In this document: positions 38,601 through 47,073 of the stretch, piece by piece
Position numbering within the stretch: position 1 is the stretch's first letter
Layout of the letters: the number at the start of each line of letters is the position of its first letter
NCBI GenBank assembly: GCA_027073495.1
Contig: JALSVQ010000017.1
Coordinates: forward strand, 1 to 64,000
Reading direction: 5' to 3'
DNA from: Flavobacteriaceae bacterium
Lineage (GTDB): Bacteria; Bacteroidota; Bacteroidia; Flavobacteriales; Flavobacteriaceae
DNA length: 64,000 nt
Position numbers and translations under genes: made by a program
The notes under the pieces: generated by a model
Databases searched by the model: none
The model's input: only the letters and a program-made list of their open reading frames with translations
What the model was told of the DNA's origin: nothing

Positions 38601-38986
38601 CAAGAACTTGAATTGTTATGACTGTACGGCCCAATTGAAGTCCAGTTGCTTGTAGCTGTGGCTGCACTTCTATTTGTAGTTGTATTTTGCATGGCTTGTT
38701 TTTGTTGCCAAGCTTGCCAAATAGCTTCACGCGTCATTAAATGACCGCTACTATCTAATTGTGAAGACCAAAATTGTTCCCAACGTTTAAAGGGTTTATA
38801 GCCACTTCCTTTTTTGTCTTTATCGTGATTTTCCCAATACTGATCAAAAGAGGCATGTAATTCTGATAATGTAGGATTTGTTACTCGCGCTTGAGCGTTT
38901 GTTTGCATCCAAGGAGCATCTGTGGCTAGCTGTGCTTGCAAAACAATTGCTGATAAAAGTAAGAAGTATAGTAGTAATTTCTTCAT
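35624..38986 (-). CDS. Large secreted VPS10/sortilin-repeat (BNR) protein with type IX sorting domain
   Basis: Repeated [DN]PN[ND].NT.Y.GT..G..KSTD.G..W; C-terminal IKPNPSNGVFALSW...LQVYTITGQLVKTI...LSKGMYLLKVKSDQGQFTKKILLK; start taken as ATG 38986. Confidence 0.9.
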   Translation of the reverse strand: MKKLLLYFLLLSAIVLQAQLATDAPWMQTNAQARVTNPTLSELHASFDQYWENHDKDKKGSGYKPFKRWEQFWSSQLDSSGHLMTREAIWQAWQQKQAMQNTTTNRSAATATSNWTSIGPYSHNNSSSWSPGQGRVNFAIIDPNNANTYYVGTPAGGIWKSTDAGQSWTAKSDDLPQLGVSGIAIDPNNSNTIYIATGDDDAGDTYSIGVMKSTDGGTTWNTTGLVFNTTYNRSNDIYINPNDSNMLWVATDDGIYKTTDAGVNWTLVLAGNCKDLKLKPNSPDTIYAALNNTFYRSTDFGETFTAITSAGMPTNTSRMAIAVTPADNTVVYLLNAANSNFEGVYKSTDSGANFTKTLETDDIFESDQSWYDMAITVSDTNVNTVFVGVLNIWKSTDGGDNFIALNNWSSPNTSSYTHADIHFLRYYNGVLFAGTDGGIYRSTDDGANFTDLTVNGLAIGEFYRVSVSKDVNNHVVGGLQDNGGFGYNNGSWGVYHGADGMDCAVDPNNPNTYYGFIQSGLTLYTTQDGGASGASYASPPSGVTGNWITPLVANKQSVLYAGYNKLYKIENQTFIAVSGADFGGKIENIEVDPLDNAIIYVSKDSNLFKSTDSGVSFTNIHTFTNAISSIEVNNLDSNTIYISTYGTSGKVYKTTDNAATWIDITYNLPADSKNVVRHQNHHSDNPIYVGTSLGVYYLDDTNPTTWQVFDTNLPNVSVSDLEINSYNHTITAATYGRGVWQSPISSEVASDDVKNNKIIAPNKIISCGTTVTPNVEVFNNGQNNINQIDFTYNYDNDASQSFQWNGTLTAGQTIAIALPSQSLNIGDHELQVSSTIANDAYVDNNSGYSTFIINRSDVPTTLFSFEDSTTDTFMTTGAAWQIASPASANLNTVSSGTKAYCIGATADYLPGTHAYLYSPCYDLTTITSPILNFKMAFRTELDWDYLYMEFSTDGNNWQILGNASDPNWYNSATTANGLPGKQWTGIADTLQLYSYDLEDFTTTTSIQFRFVFLSDSYVNEQGVVIDDFTISGTLGVANSIENTITIKPNPSNGVFALSWNSNTAIKNLQVYTITGQLVKTITHSFQGNNYNLDMNELSKGMYLLKVKSDQGQFTKKILLK

Positions 38987-38988
38987 AA

Positions 38989-39486
38989 TCAATTTATAGT
39001 CGTTAACAAGCTGTTATTTAAACGTTTATTTATATTAATTATTGTATCAATAGTTTTATTTGGAATAGTGAGAGATAATACATAATGTTTGATTTTCCAA
39101 GTATTATTAGTATTGACTAACACACCCGAACCACGACAAATGCCCATCCAAGTGTTGAGCCGCTCATCAAATCAAGCTGTTTTTTTGGATTGGGCAAAGT
39201 AAATATTTCGATCAAGTACTTTGAAATTCCATGCTTTCCCTTTATCAAAAAAAGGTTTTGAAAATTTCATAAAATCTGTTTTGTTCCAATTTTCTGTTGC
39301 ATCAGTTCCTATAAAATGTGCATCATCAGTCATTATTGAAAAATACGTGTCAAAATCTGCATTAGCTGCTGCCTGATGCCATTGGTTCATTACTGTATTA
39401 ACTGCCACTATACTTTCTTGTTTAGAAACCGTATTGTTGCATGAATACAATAAGGCAAAGATTAAAAAATAAAAGTAATGCTTCAT
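38989..39486 (-). pseudogene. SnoaL/NTF2-like (DUF4440-type) lipoprotein gene interrupted by in-frame TGA
   Basis: ORF ends ...NIYFAQSKKTA-TGA (39172-39174), but the same frame continues FDERLNTWMGICRGSGVLVNTNNTWKIKHYVLSLTIPN... to a stop at 38989-38991. Confidence 0.85.
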
Positions 39487-40064
39487 TGTGTACTATATTT
39501 TTTTATTTCTTCTAAGTCTTTACTAAAATTTGGGTGCTCTTCGAGTTCAAATTTTATAGCATTGGTAAATTGCTCAAAAACATGTGCCAATTGTGTTGCT
39601 TCTTCTACTGCTTGTTTTTTATCTTTTTGTTTTAATGTTTTTCGGGCTAATTTTTCACTAAGCACTTCAAGCAATGTTATTTTACTTTTTATAAGCGGTG
39701 TATCTATAGGTTTAGGTATTTTTGACTTAGCAAGTTTTAATACGGCTTGATAGGTTTCTTCTGCAAACACATCTATGGTAACTATATCTTGACTTTTTGT
39801 TTTTTTAATTAATTTAGCAACAGTCAAAAGTGCCTTCCAAGAGACTATAGTTTGAGCATTTTTACCTTTTAAATCTAAAAAAGATGCTAATATGTTTTGT
39901 GCTTCTTGCTTTGAAAAAGCAATGGAGTCTTTTTTATTATTTTCATCTTTTTTTGTTGCAGCTTGATTTTTTTTAATATGTTGTTTTTTTGGTTTTTGAT
40001 TGAAAAATTGACAACTACTAAAGCCTAGCATTAAAAGAAATACAAAAAATACAGTTTTTTTCAA
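39483..40064 (-). CDS. Hypothetical lipoprotein
   Basis: Lipobox MLGFSSCQFF; helical, Lys-rich. Confidence 0.65.
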   Translation of the reverse strand: MKKTVFFVFLLMLGFSSCQFFNQKPKKQHIKKNQAATKKDENNKKDSIAFSKQEAQNILASFLDLKGKNAQTIVSWKALLTVAKLIKKTKSQDIVTIDVFAEETYQAVLKLAKSKIPKPIDTPLIKSKITLLEVLSEKLARKTLKQKDKKQAVEEATQLAHVFEQFTNAIKFELEEHPNFSKDLEEIKKYSTQ

Positions 40065-40186
40065 AATATGTTTTATTATGAATAATAGTGCAAAATTACA
40101 TTATTAATTTTAACGAATCCTTTTTATTATTATTATCTTTGTTTGCCAAATGCTAATTAAGCAAAATAGAATTAATTTTTACAATT

Positions 40187-41131
40187 ATGAACAACAATAT
40201 ATTGATAATAGGCGCTAGCGGTCAGATTGGTACAGAGTTAGCATTATACCTTAGAAAACGCTATCCAGAGGCACAAATTGTAGCTTCCGATATTAAAGAA
40301 GGTATTCCTGAACTAGTAGAAAACACTACATTTGAGTTGTTGGACGCTACAGACACTGATCAGGTTCTTAATATTCTTAAAAAATATAATATTAATACTG
40401 TTTATATTATGGCTGCCATGCTATCAGCAGTAGCAGAAAAAGTTCCTATGAAAGCTTGGGATTTGAATATGACAATACTTCTTAATATACTTAATATTGC
40501 AAAAACGCATAGTGATTTAAAACTTTTTTGGCCAAGCTCTATTGCTGTGTTTGGTAAAACAACACCCAAAAACGCAAAACAGTACACTATCACAGAGCCA
40601 AACACCGTTTATGGTATCAGTAAATTAAGTGGAGAACGTTGGTGCGAATATTTTAAAAACAACTACAATGTGGATATTAGAACCATCCGTTATCCAGGTA
40701 TTATTAGTTGGAAAGTAGCTGCTGGTGGAGGTACAACAGATTACGCTGTTGATATTTTTTATAAAGCTTTAGAACAAAATAATTATGAATGTTTTTTGCG
40801 TAAAGATAGCAAACTTCCTATGATGTATATGGATGATGCGCTCAAAGCAACTACTGATATAATGGCTCATAAGGAGTTCAAAAACTACATTCCTTATAAT
40901 GTTGCTGCTATGAGTTTTACACCAGAAGATTTGGCTCATGCCATTCGAAAAGAACGTCCTGATTTTAGTATTAGTTACGCACCCGATAGCAGACAGCAAA
41001 TTGCTGATACTTGGCCAGCATCTTTTGATGATGATTATGCACGTCAAGATTGGAATTGGAATCACCAATTTGATATTGACTCAATGACCAAAGAAATGCT
41101 ATTTCATCTCAATAAAAAAATGACAATATAA
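40187..41131 (+). CDS. NAD-dependent epimerase/dehydratase family protein (L-threonine dehydrogenase-like SDR)
   Basis: ILIIGASGQIGTELALYLRKRYP; YGISKLSGERWCEYF; RYPGIISWKVAAGGGTTDYAVDIFY. Confidence 0.9.
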   Translation: MNNNILIIGASGQIGTELALYLRKRYPEAQIVASDIKEGIPELVENTTFELLDATDTDQVLNILKKYNINTVYIMAAMLSAVAEKVPMKAWDLNMTILLNILNIAKTHSDLKLFWPSSIAVFGKTTPKNAKQYTITEPNTVYGISKLSGERWCEYFKNNYNVDIRTIRYPGIISWKVAAGGGTTDYAVDIFYKALEQNNYECFLRKDSKLPMMYMDDALKATTDIMAHKEFKNYIPYNVAAMSFTPEDLAHAIRKERPDFSISYAPDSRQQIADTWPASFDDDYARQDWNWNHQFDIDSMTKEMLFHLNKKMTI

Positions 41132-41487
41132 TGGGAATTATCAAAGTAGAAAAAATACAACTTTTTTCCAATCACGGATGCTTAGATGAAGAAGATAAGA
41201 TCGGTTCTGCTTACGAGGTAAACCTTGAAATTGAAGCAGATTTAAAACCTGCATCGCATTCTGATGAATTGCAAGATACAGTAGATTATGTTTTGCTTAA
41301 TAAAATAGTAACAGAAGAGGTTGCTATCCGATCTAAACTGCTAGAAACTGTTGTCAATCGTATATTAAATCGTATATTTAGAGAAGCGCCACAAGTGACT
41401 AAAGCCACTGTTGCTTTGTCTAAGATAAATCCGCCCATTGGTGGTAATGTAGCTCGGGTTACAGTGGAAATGACTAAGCATAGATAA
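41131..41487 (+). CDS. folB: Dihydroneopterin aldolase
   Basis: GIIKVEKIQLFSNHGCLDEEDKIGSAYEVNLEIEAD; DTVDYVLL; KINPPIGG. Confidence 0.93.
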   Translation: MGIIKVEKIQLFSNHGCLDEEDKIGSAYEVNLEIEADLKPASHSDELQDTVDYVLLNKIVTEEVAIRSKLLETVVNRILNRIFREAPQVTKATVALSKINPPIGGNVARVTVEMTKHR

Positions 41488-41502
41488 TATGATTTTGAAA
41501 GA

Positions 41503-41545
41503 AAAAAAGCCAAAGAAAAAATAGAATTCCTTTGGCTTTTTTATT
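41503..41545 (+). terminator. Hairpin terminator after folB
   Basis: aaaaagccaaag...ctttggctttttt. Confidence 0.85.
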
Positions 41546-41553
41546 ATTTGATT

Positions 41554-41618
41554 GAGAATCTTTCATTACCAAAAAATATAGATTTCTCAGTGTTCGTTCC
41601 TCACTTTGTCAAAACAAC
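41554..41618 (+). repeat. Dispersed intergenic repeat copy
   Basis: gagaatcttt...atagatttctcagtgttcgttcctcactttgtcaaaacaaca matches the 61542 element. Confidence 0.7.
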
Positions 41619-41620
41619 AA

Positions 41621-43702
41621 TTATTTAAAATCTCCTTCAGTTACGTCTTTGTTAAATACTACAGATTTTACTGTTGCAGGCATTTCTTGACTCATTTTTC
41701 CCATACTTTGTTTTGTATTGACAGCAAAAGGAACTTTAACACCATCTACATCACGATAATCAGAAAAATCAACTGTTACATTTACTATTTTCCCTCTTGC
41801 TTTTTCAGATTTAGTCATTTTCATTTTTAAACCAGTAGCAACATCATAATACACTTTTGATTTATCTTCAAGTACCACAACATACATATCTTTACCAGCT
41901 ACATTTTCTATTCCGTCTAGTTTAGCGCCATTTTTTAAATAACCAAATTCTTTAAACGGTTGAGTTTCTTTCTTTGCTTCAGCAACGGCTTCAGCATCCA
42001 TAGGATCAGAACCTGCCATACCTTTTGGTTTGTAGCCTTTTTCACCATCAAACATTGAAACCATTTTCATACCCATTACAGACACTGTAGATTTTGTTTT
42101 GTTTGGAGCCATAGCAAGGTTTTCTATTTCCATACTCATTTCGCCTTGAGGTCCTTTTACTTTCATTTCTAAAAGCATTTTTTCGGTTTTTATGCTTGCT
42201 ACTTTATCTTTACCCCCGATGGCTTCAAAATAGTTATCAATAACTGTAGCGATTGTTACACCTTTAGGAACTTCTTTTTTAAGTTCTGGTTTGTCTGTAG
42301 GGTTTCCTTCTTTATCAAAATAATTAATAGTATAAGGTAGTTTTTCCAAATTTGGCAATACATCTATAGCTTTACCAACTACTAGAATACGTGTATTGTC
42401 ATAGTTGAAATATTTTTTTGCGACACGCATTACATCCTCTGCTGTTACAGCATTGATTTTGGCTAAATAGTTTTTGTAAAAATCTGCTGGAAGCTCATTC
42501 TTTTTGATATTTAAAGCATAGCGAGCTACTGTTTCAGGTTTTTCAACTTTCATAACAAACTTACCTGTGTAACTTGCTTTTACTGTTTTTAATACATCAT
42601 CAGCTACTTTTTCGGTACGGATGCGTTTTAACTCTTTGAGTATTTGAACCACAGTACTGTCAGTAACTTCATTTCGTACGCTTGCACCTGCGGTAAAAGC
42701 AGAAATATATTTATCTGGATTGATGCTTGAACGCGCTCCATAAGTATAAGCATGTGCTTCACGAAGATTCATATTTAGGTATGAATTAAAATCGCCTCCA
42801 TAAATTTTGTTAGCTATAAGCACAGGAAAATAATCTGCATCATTCATTGTCAAATGTGTTGTGCTCATGGCGTACACTTTTGACTGTACTGCGTCGGGAA
42901 GATTGACAAAATCTATTTCTATTTCATCTGGATTTTTTACAGAAGGCATTGCTGCTTTTGGTGTTGAATCGGCTTTTTTCCATTTTTTAAAGGCTGTTTT
43001 AACTTGTTTTTTAACGGTTTTAAAGTCCACATCACCAACTATAACAAGATATGCATTGTTTGGTCTATAGTAAGCATTATAATAGTCTTTTATATCTTGA
43101 AGTGTTCTTTTTTCAGCAGTTTTTAATGTTTCAAACTCACCATACGGATGGTTTTTACCAAATAATAACGCACCTTGCACATTCCTTTTTATAGCATCTG
43201 CATTTTTTTCGCTAGATTTTAATTCGGTGATGTATTTGTCTTTTTCAGCTTTAAAATCTGCTTCATTAAATTGTGCTGTACTAATAGCATTTGCCATCAA
43301 ACCCATTATTTTTGGGTAATATTTAGACAAACTACTCATACGCGCTCCAGAACTCCAAAAGTTAACACGAGCGCCGTGATAATCTACCGCTTCGTTAAAC
43401 TCATCTTTGGTCATACCATCCATCCCTGTACCAAGCATTGCGCTTAACAATGAACTTGAGCCAATTTTATCACCTTCAAAGGCAGGTCCATTGTCTATAG
43501 ACAAAGTCATAGAAACACGAGGTAATTTATGATTTTCTACTACTAAAACGGTCAATCCGTTTTTTAATTTAAACGCTTGGGGTGTTCCCAAATTTATCTT
43601 TGGAGCAGGTCCTGCTGCAGGAGCTTTACTTCTATCTACTTGTGCTTGCATACTGATAGTTAGAAAAAAAGATAATACTATTGTTAATATTCTAAATTTC
43701 AT
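41621..43702 (-). CDS. M16-family peptidase-like protein (non-catalytic-looking partner)
   Basis: FKLKNGLTVLVVENHKLPRVSMTLSIDNGPAFEG; no HxxEH motif; extra C-terminal LolA/outer-membrane-lipoprotein-sorting-like domain. Confidence 0.88.
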   Translation of the reverse strand: MKFRILTIVLSFFLTISMQAQVDRSKAPAAGPAPKINLGTPQAFKLKNGLTVLVVENHKLPRVSMTLSIDNGPAFEGDKIGSSSLLSAMLGTGMDGMTKDEFNEAVDYHGARVNFWSSGARMSSLSKYYPKIMGLMANAISTAQFNEADFKAEKDKYITELKSSEKNADAIKRNVQGALLFGKNHPYGEFETLKTAEKRTLQDIKDYYNAYYRPNNAYLVIVGDVDFKTVKKQVKTAFKKWKKADSTPKAAMPSVKNPDEIEIDFVNLPDAVQSKVYAMSTTHLTMNDADYFPVLIANKIYGGDFNSYLNMNLREAHAYTYGARSSINPDKYISAFTAGASVRNEVTDSTVVQILKELKRIRTEKVADDVLKTVKASYTGKFVMKVEKPETVARYALNIKKNELPADFYKNYLAKINAVTAEDVMRVAKKYFNYDNTRILVVGKAIDVLPNLEKLPYTINYFDKEGNPTDKPELKKEVPKGVTIATVIDNYFEAIGGKDKVASIKTEKMLLEMKVKGPQGEMSMEIENLAMAPNKTKSTVSVMGMKMVSMFDGEKGYKPKGMAGSDPMDAEAVAEAKKETQPFKEFGYLKNGAKLDGIENVAGKDMYVVVLEDKSKVYYDVATGLKMKMTKSEKARGKIVNVTVDFSDYRDVDGVKVPFAVNTKQSMGKMSQEMPATVKSVVFNKDVTEGDFK

Positions 43703-43705
43703 GAT

Positions 43706-45022
43706 TTATTTATTTTCTTTTGGTAAATAGTTAAGTCTAAGACGTTGATTAGGTTTCAAATATTTATTTGCAACGGCTTTAATCTCTTCGCGTGTGATAG
43801 AACGGTAGATTTTTATTTCATCATTGATCAAATTGGTATCGCCATAAAGCATTTGATAACGCGCCAGTGAATTTGCTATTCCTTCTACACTTGCATTTTG
43901 GTTAACAAAATTATTTTCGAATTTATTTTGTAATTTTTCATATTCTTTTTCAGAAATCAACTCGGTTTGTAGACGTGTTATTTCATTATCTATAGCTGTA
44001 CCTAGCTCATCAAGAGGTGTATCTCCAACAGGCATAGCAAATATAATGTACATACTATAATCTTCTTGACTCATATTGAAAGCGCCAACCATCATTGCTT
44101 TTTTAAGCTTGTCAACCAGTTTTTTGTGCAAACGTGAGCTTTTTCCGCTAGACAAAATAGATGAAATCATATCAAGCACATAGGCATCTCGCGTTTTCAT
44201 TGACGGTGTTCTGTAAGCATACATCAATGCAGGCAATTTGATATTTGGGTCGTGATATTCAGCTTCAATAGCTTCAATTATTGGTTCTTCTTTTACAGTA
44301 GTACGCGTTACTGGTTTTCCTGCTGGTATTGGAGCGAAATATTGCGCTATCAATTCTTTTGTTGGTGCTATTTCAATATCTCCAGCCACTACAAGCGTTG
44401 CATTATTGGGCAGATAAAACTTTTTGTTAAATGCTTGAAACTCTTCTAAAGTAGCAGCATCAAGATGTGCCATTTTACCAATAGTAGTGTGTTTATAAGG
44501 ATGTTTGTCAAATAAGTGTAACTTTACTTGCTCTATAAAATGTCCGTAAGGACTATTATCCACACGCAAACGCTTTTCTTCTTTTACCACTTCATTTTGG
44601 GTATCTACACCTATTTGATTAATAATTGGGTGCATCATACGCTCTGATTCCATCCAAAGTCCTGTTGCGAGATAGTTAGAAGGAAATACTTCATAGTAGT
44701 ATGTTCTGTCATCTGTTGTGTTGGCATTATTCACACCACCGTTTTTCGATACTATTTTAAACCATTCGCCACGACCGATATTCTCAGTCCCTTCAAACAG
44801 TAAATGTTCAAAAAAGTGTGCAAATCCTGTACGTTCAGGATCTTCGTCTTTTGCTCCTACATGATACATTACCGAAGTAACTACCACTGGTGCAGATTTG
44901 TCTTGATGTAAGATAACATGTAAACCATTATCTAAATCATACTCTGTAAATTCTACTTTTTGCGCCATAGTCATTAAACTAATTAACATTGCAAAAACAA
45001 GCGTAAGCTGCTTTAATTTCAT
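43706..45022 (-). CDS. M16-family zinc peptidase
   Basis: HFFEHLLFEGT (HxxEH) and downstream E motif; paired with the upstream partner. Confidence 0.94.
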   Translation of the reverse strand: MKLKQLTLVFAMLISLMTMAQKVEFTEYDLDNGLHVILHQDKSAPVVVTSVMYHVGAKDEDPERTGFAHFFEHLLFEGTENIGRGEWFKIVSKNGGVNNANTTDDRTYYYEVFPSNYLATGLWMESERMMHPIINQIGVDTQNEVVKEEKRLRVDNSPYGHFIEQVKLHLFDKHPYKHTTIGKMAHLDAATLEEFQAFNKKFYLPNNATLVVAGDIEIAPTKELIAQYFAPIPAGKPVTRTTVKEEPIIEAIEAEYHDPNIKLPALMYAYRTPSMKTRDAYVLDMISSILSSGKSSRLHKKLVDKLKKAMMVGAFNMSQEDYSMYIIFAMPVGDTPLDELGTAIDNEITRLQTELISEKEYEKLQNKFENNFVNQNASVEGIANSLARYQMLYGDTNLINDEIKIYRSITREEIKAVANKYLKPNQRLRLNYLPKENK

Positions 45023-45209
45023 AATTGATTCTAATTTATATTTTAAACTCCAACAAATATAACAAATCTAAATACTAAAGTGAAGTGTTAATAAGGTTTT
45101 AACGTTTTATTAAGAGCTTAATACACGGTCTTAACTGTAACTAACGGTCTTAATACAATAAAACCTTAAGTTTTTTATTTACCTTGCAGCCATTAAATAA
45201 TTTGGATTA

Positions 45210-47072
45210 ATGAATTTACTTGCAGTAGAAAATATAAAGAAATCTTTTGGTGAGCGTGTGCTTTTCGAAAACATCACTTTTGGTATAAATAAACATCAAA
45301 AAATAGCTTTTTTGGCCAAAAATGGTACAGGAAAAACAGCTTTATTAAACATTATAGCAGGCAAAGATGAACCGGATACAGGTCAAGTTGTTTTTCGTAA
45401 AGGCATCCGTTTTGAATTTGTATCGCAAGAAGATGATTTTAATCCAGAACTTACCATAGAAGAAGCTATTTTTGATAGTGATACGATTTTGCTTCAAGTC
45501 ATAGCTGAATATGAGAAAGCACTCCAAAACATGGATGATAGCGATGCGTATCAGAAAGCTTTTGAACGCATGGAGCAATACCAAGCTTGGGATTTTGAAA
45601 CACAATACAAACAGATTATTAGTAAGTTTAAACTTACTGATCATTTGCATCAAAAAATCAGTAATTTGTCTGGAGGACAGCGCAAACGTTTGAGCCTTGC
45701 CATAGCATTAATTCATCAACCTGATATATTGATACTTGATGAACCAACCAATCATTTGGATTTAGAAATGATAGAATGGTTAGAACACTATTTTGCAAAG
45801 ACCAAAATAACACTGCTTATGGTGACGCACGACCGTTATTTTCTAGAGCGTGTTTGTGATGAAATTATCTCATTAGAAAATGGAGAAATTTTTCGTTATA
45901 AAGGAAACTATTCGTATTATCTACAAAAGAAAGAAGAGCGCGTAGCATTGGATCAAACCGTATTGAACAAAGCCAAAAATCTCTTTAAAAAAGAATTGGA
46001 TTGGATGCGCAGACAACCCAAAGCACGAACAACAAAATCAAAATCACGTATTGATGATTTTCATAAAATCAAAGAACAGGCATCCAAAAGACGTTCGGAG
46101 CACAAAGTGCAACTAGAAATCAATGTAAAGCGTATTGGAAACAAAATTTTGGAACTGCATAATGTGTGTAAATCGTATGATGAATTGACCATTTTAGACC
46201 ATTTTAATTATACCTTCAAAAAAGGTGAACGCATTGGTATCATTGGTAAAAACGGAACAGGAAAATCTACACTACTCAAGCTTATCAATGGTTTTGAACA
46301 GCAAGATTCCGGAAAAATAATAAAAGGCGAAACCATACAATATGGTTATTATTCACAAGAAGGAATCAAAGTCATACCAGGTCAGAAAGTAATTGAAGTG
46401 ATTCAAGAATTTGGCGAATATATACCGCTTTCTAAAGGTAGAAAAATAACTGCAGGTCAGCTCTTGGAACGTTTTATGTTTTCGAGAAAACAGCAACATG
46501 ATTATGTAGAAAAACTAAGTGGAGGCGAGCAAAAAAGGCTTTATCTATGTACGGTTTTGATACAAAATCCAAACTTTTTAATTTTGGATGAGCCCACTAA
46601 TGATTTAGATATTTTAACGCTTCAAGTATTAGAAGCATTTTTATTGGATTTTCCTGGTAATATCATTGTGGTTTCTCACGACAGGTATTTTATGGACAAA
46701 ATTATTGATCACCTTTTTGTTTTTGAAGGAAAAGGGCAAGTCGGTATTTTTCCAGGTAACTATTCTGATTATCGTGTTTATGAAGATTCGAAGCCTAAAG
46801 AAATAGAGGAGCCCAAAGACAAAAAAACGGTAGCGCGAGTTAAAACAGTGAGCAAAAAACTATCGTATAATGATCAAAAAGAGTTTGAAAAGTTAGAAAA
46901 AACTATTCCAAAACTTCAAGCAGAAAAAAAGTCGTTGGAAGAACGATTTGCTACCGAAACATTAGATAATGAAACTATTCAAGAGCTTTCTCAAACCTTA
47001 GAAACTATCATAAAATCACTTGAAAGCAAAGAAGAACGTTGGTTAGAATTGTCTATGGAGTTGGAGGATTAA
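45210..47072 (+). CDS. ABC-F family ATPase
   Basis: Two Walker A (AKNGTGKTA, GKNGTGKST), two signatures (LSGGQRKR, LSGGEQKR), ABC-F linker. Confidence 0.95.
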   Translation: MNLLAVENIKKSFGERVLFENITFGINKHQKIAFLAKNGTGKTALLNIIAGKDEPDTGQVVFRKGIRFEFVSQEDDFNPELTIEEAIFDSDTILLQVIAEYEKALQNMDDSDAYQKAFERMEQYQAWDFETQYKQIISKFKLTDHLHQKISNLSGGQRKRLSLAIALIHQPDILILDEPTNHLDLEMIEWLEHYFAKTKITLLMVTHDRYFLERVCDEIISLENGEIFRYKGNYSYYLQKKEERVALDQTVLNKAKNLFKKELDWMRRQPKARTTKSKSRIDDFHKIKEQASKRRSEHKVQLEINVKRIGNKILELHNVCKSYDELTILDHFNYTFKKGERIGIIGKNGTGKSTLLKLINGFEQQDSGKIIKGETIQYGYYSQEGIKVIPGQKVIEVIQEFGEYIPLSKGRKITAGQLLERFMFSRKQQHDYVEKLSGGEQKRLYLCTVLIQNPNFLILDEPTNDLDILTLQVLEAFLLDFPGNIIVVSHDRYFMDKIIDHLFVFEGKGQVGIFPGNYSDYRVYEDSKPKEIEEPKDKKTVARVKTVSKKLSYNDQKEFEKLEKTIPKLQAEKKSLEERFATETLDNETIQELSQTLETIIKSLESKEERWLELSMELED

Positions 47073-47073
47073 T

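Noticed and set aside
35624-38986. Regular repeats in the large secreted protein as a DNA-level tandem repeat
   Set aside because: The periodicity is at protein level (VPS10/BNR propeller units) with diverged DNA; normal for type IX secreted proteins.
39172-39174. In-frame TGA as selenocysteine or a recoded codon
   Set aside because: No selenocysteine insertion element or selenocysteine genes seen, and other genes in the window use TGA as a normal stop; a nonsense mutation or sequencing error is simpler.
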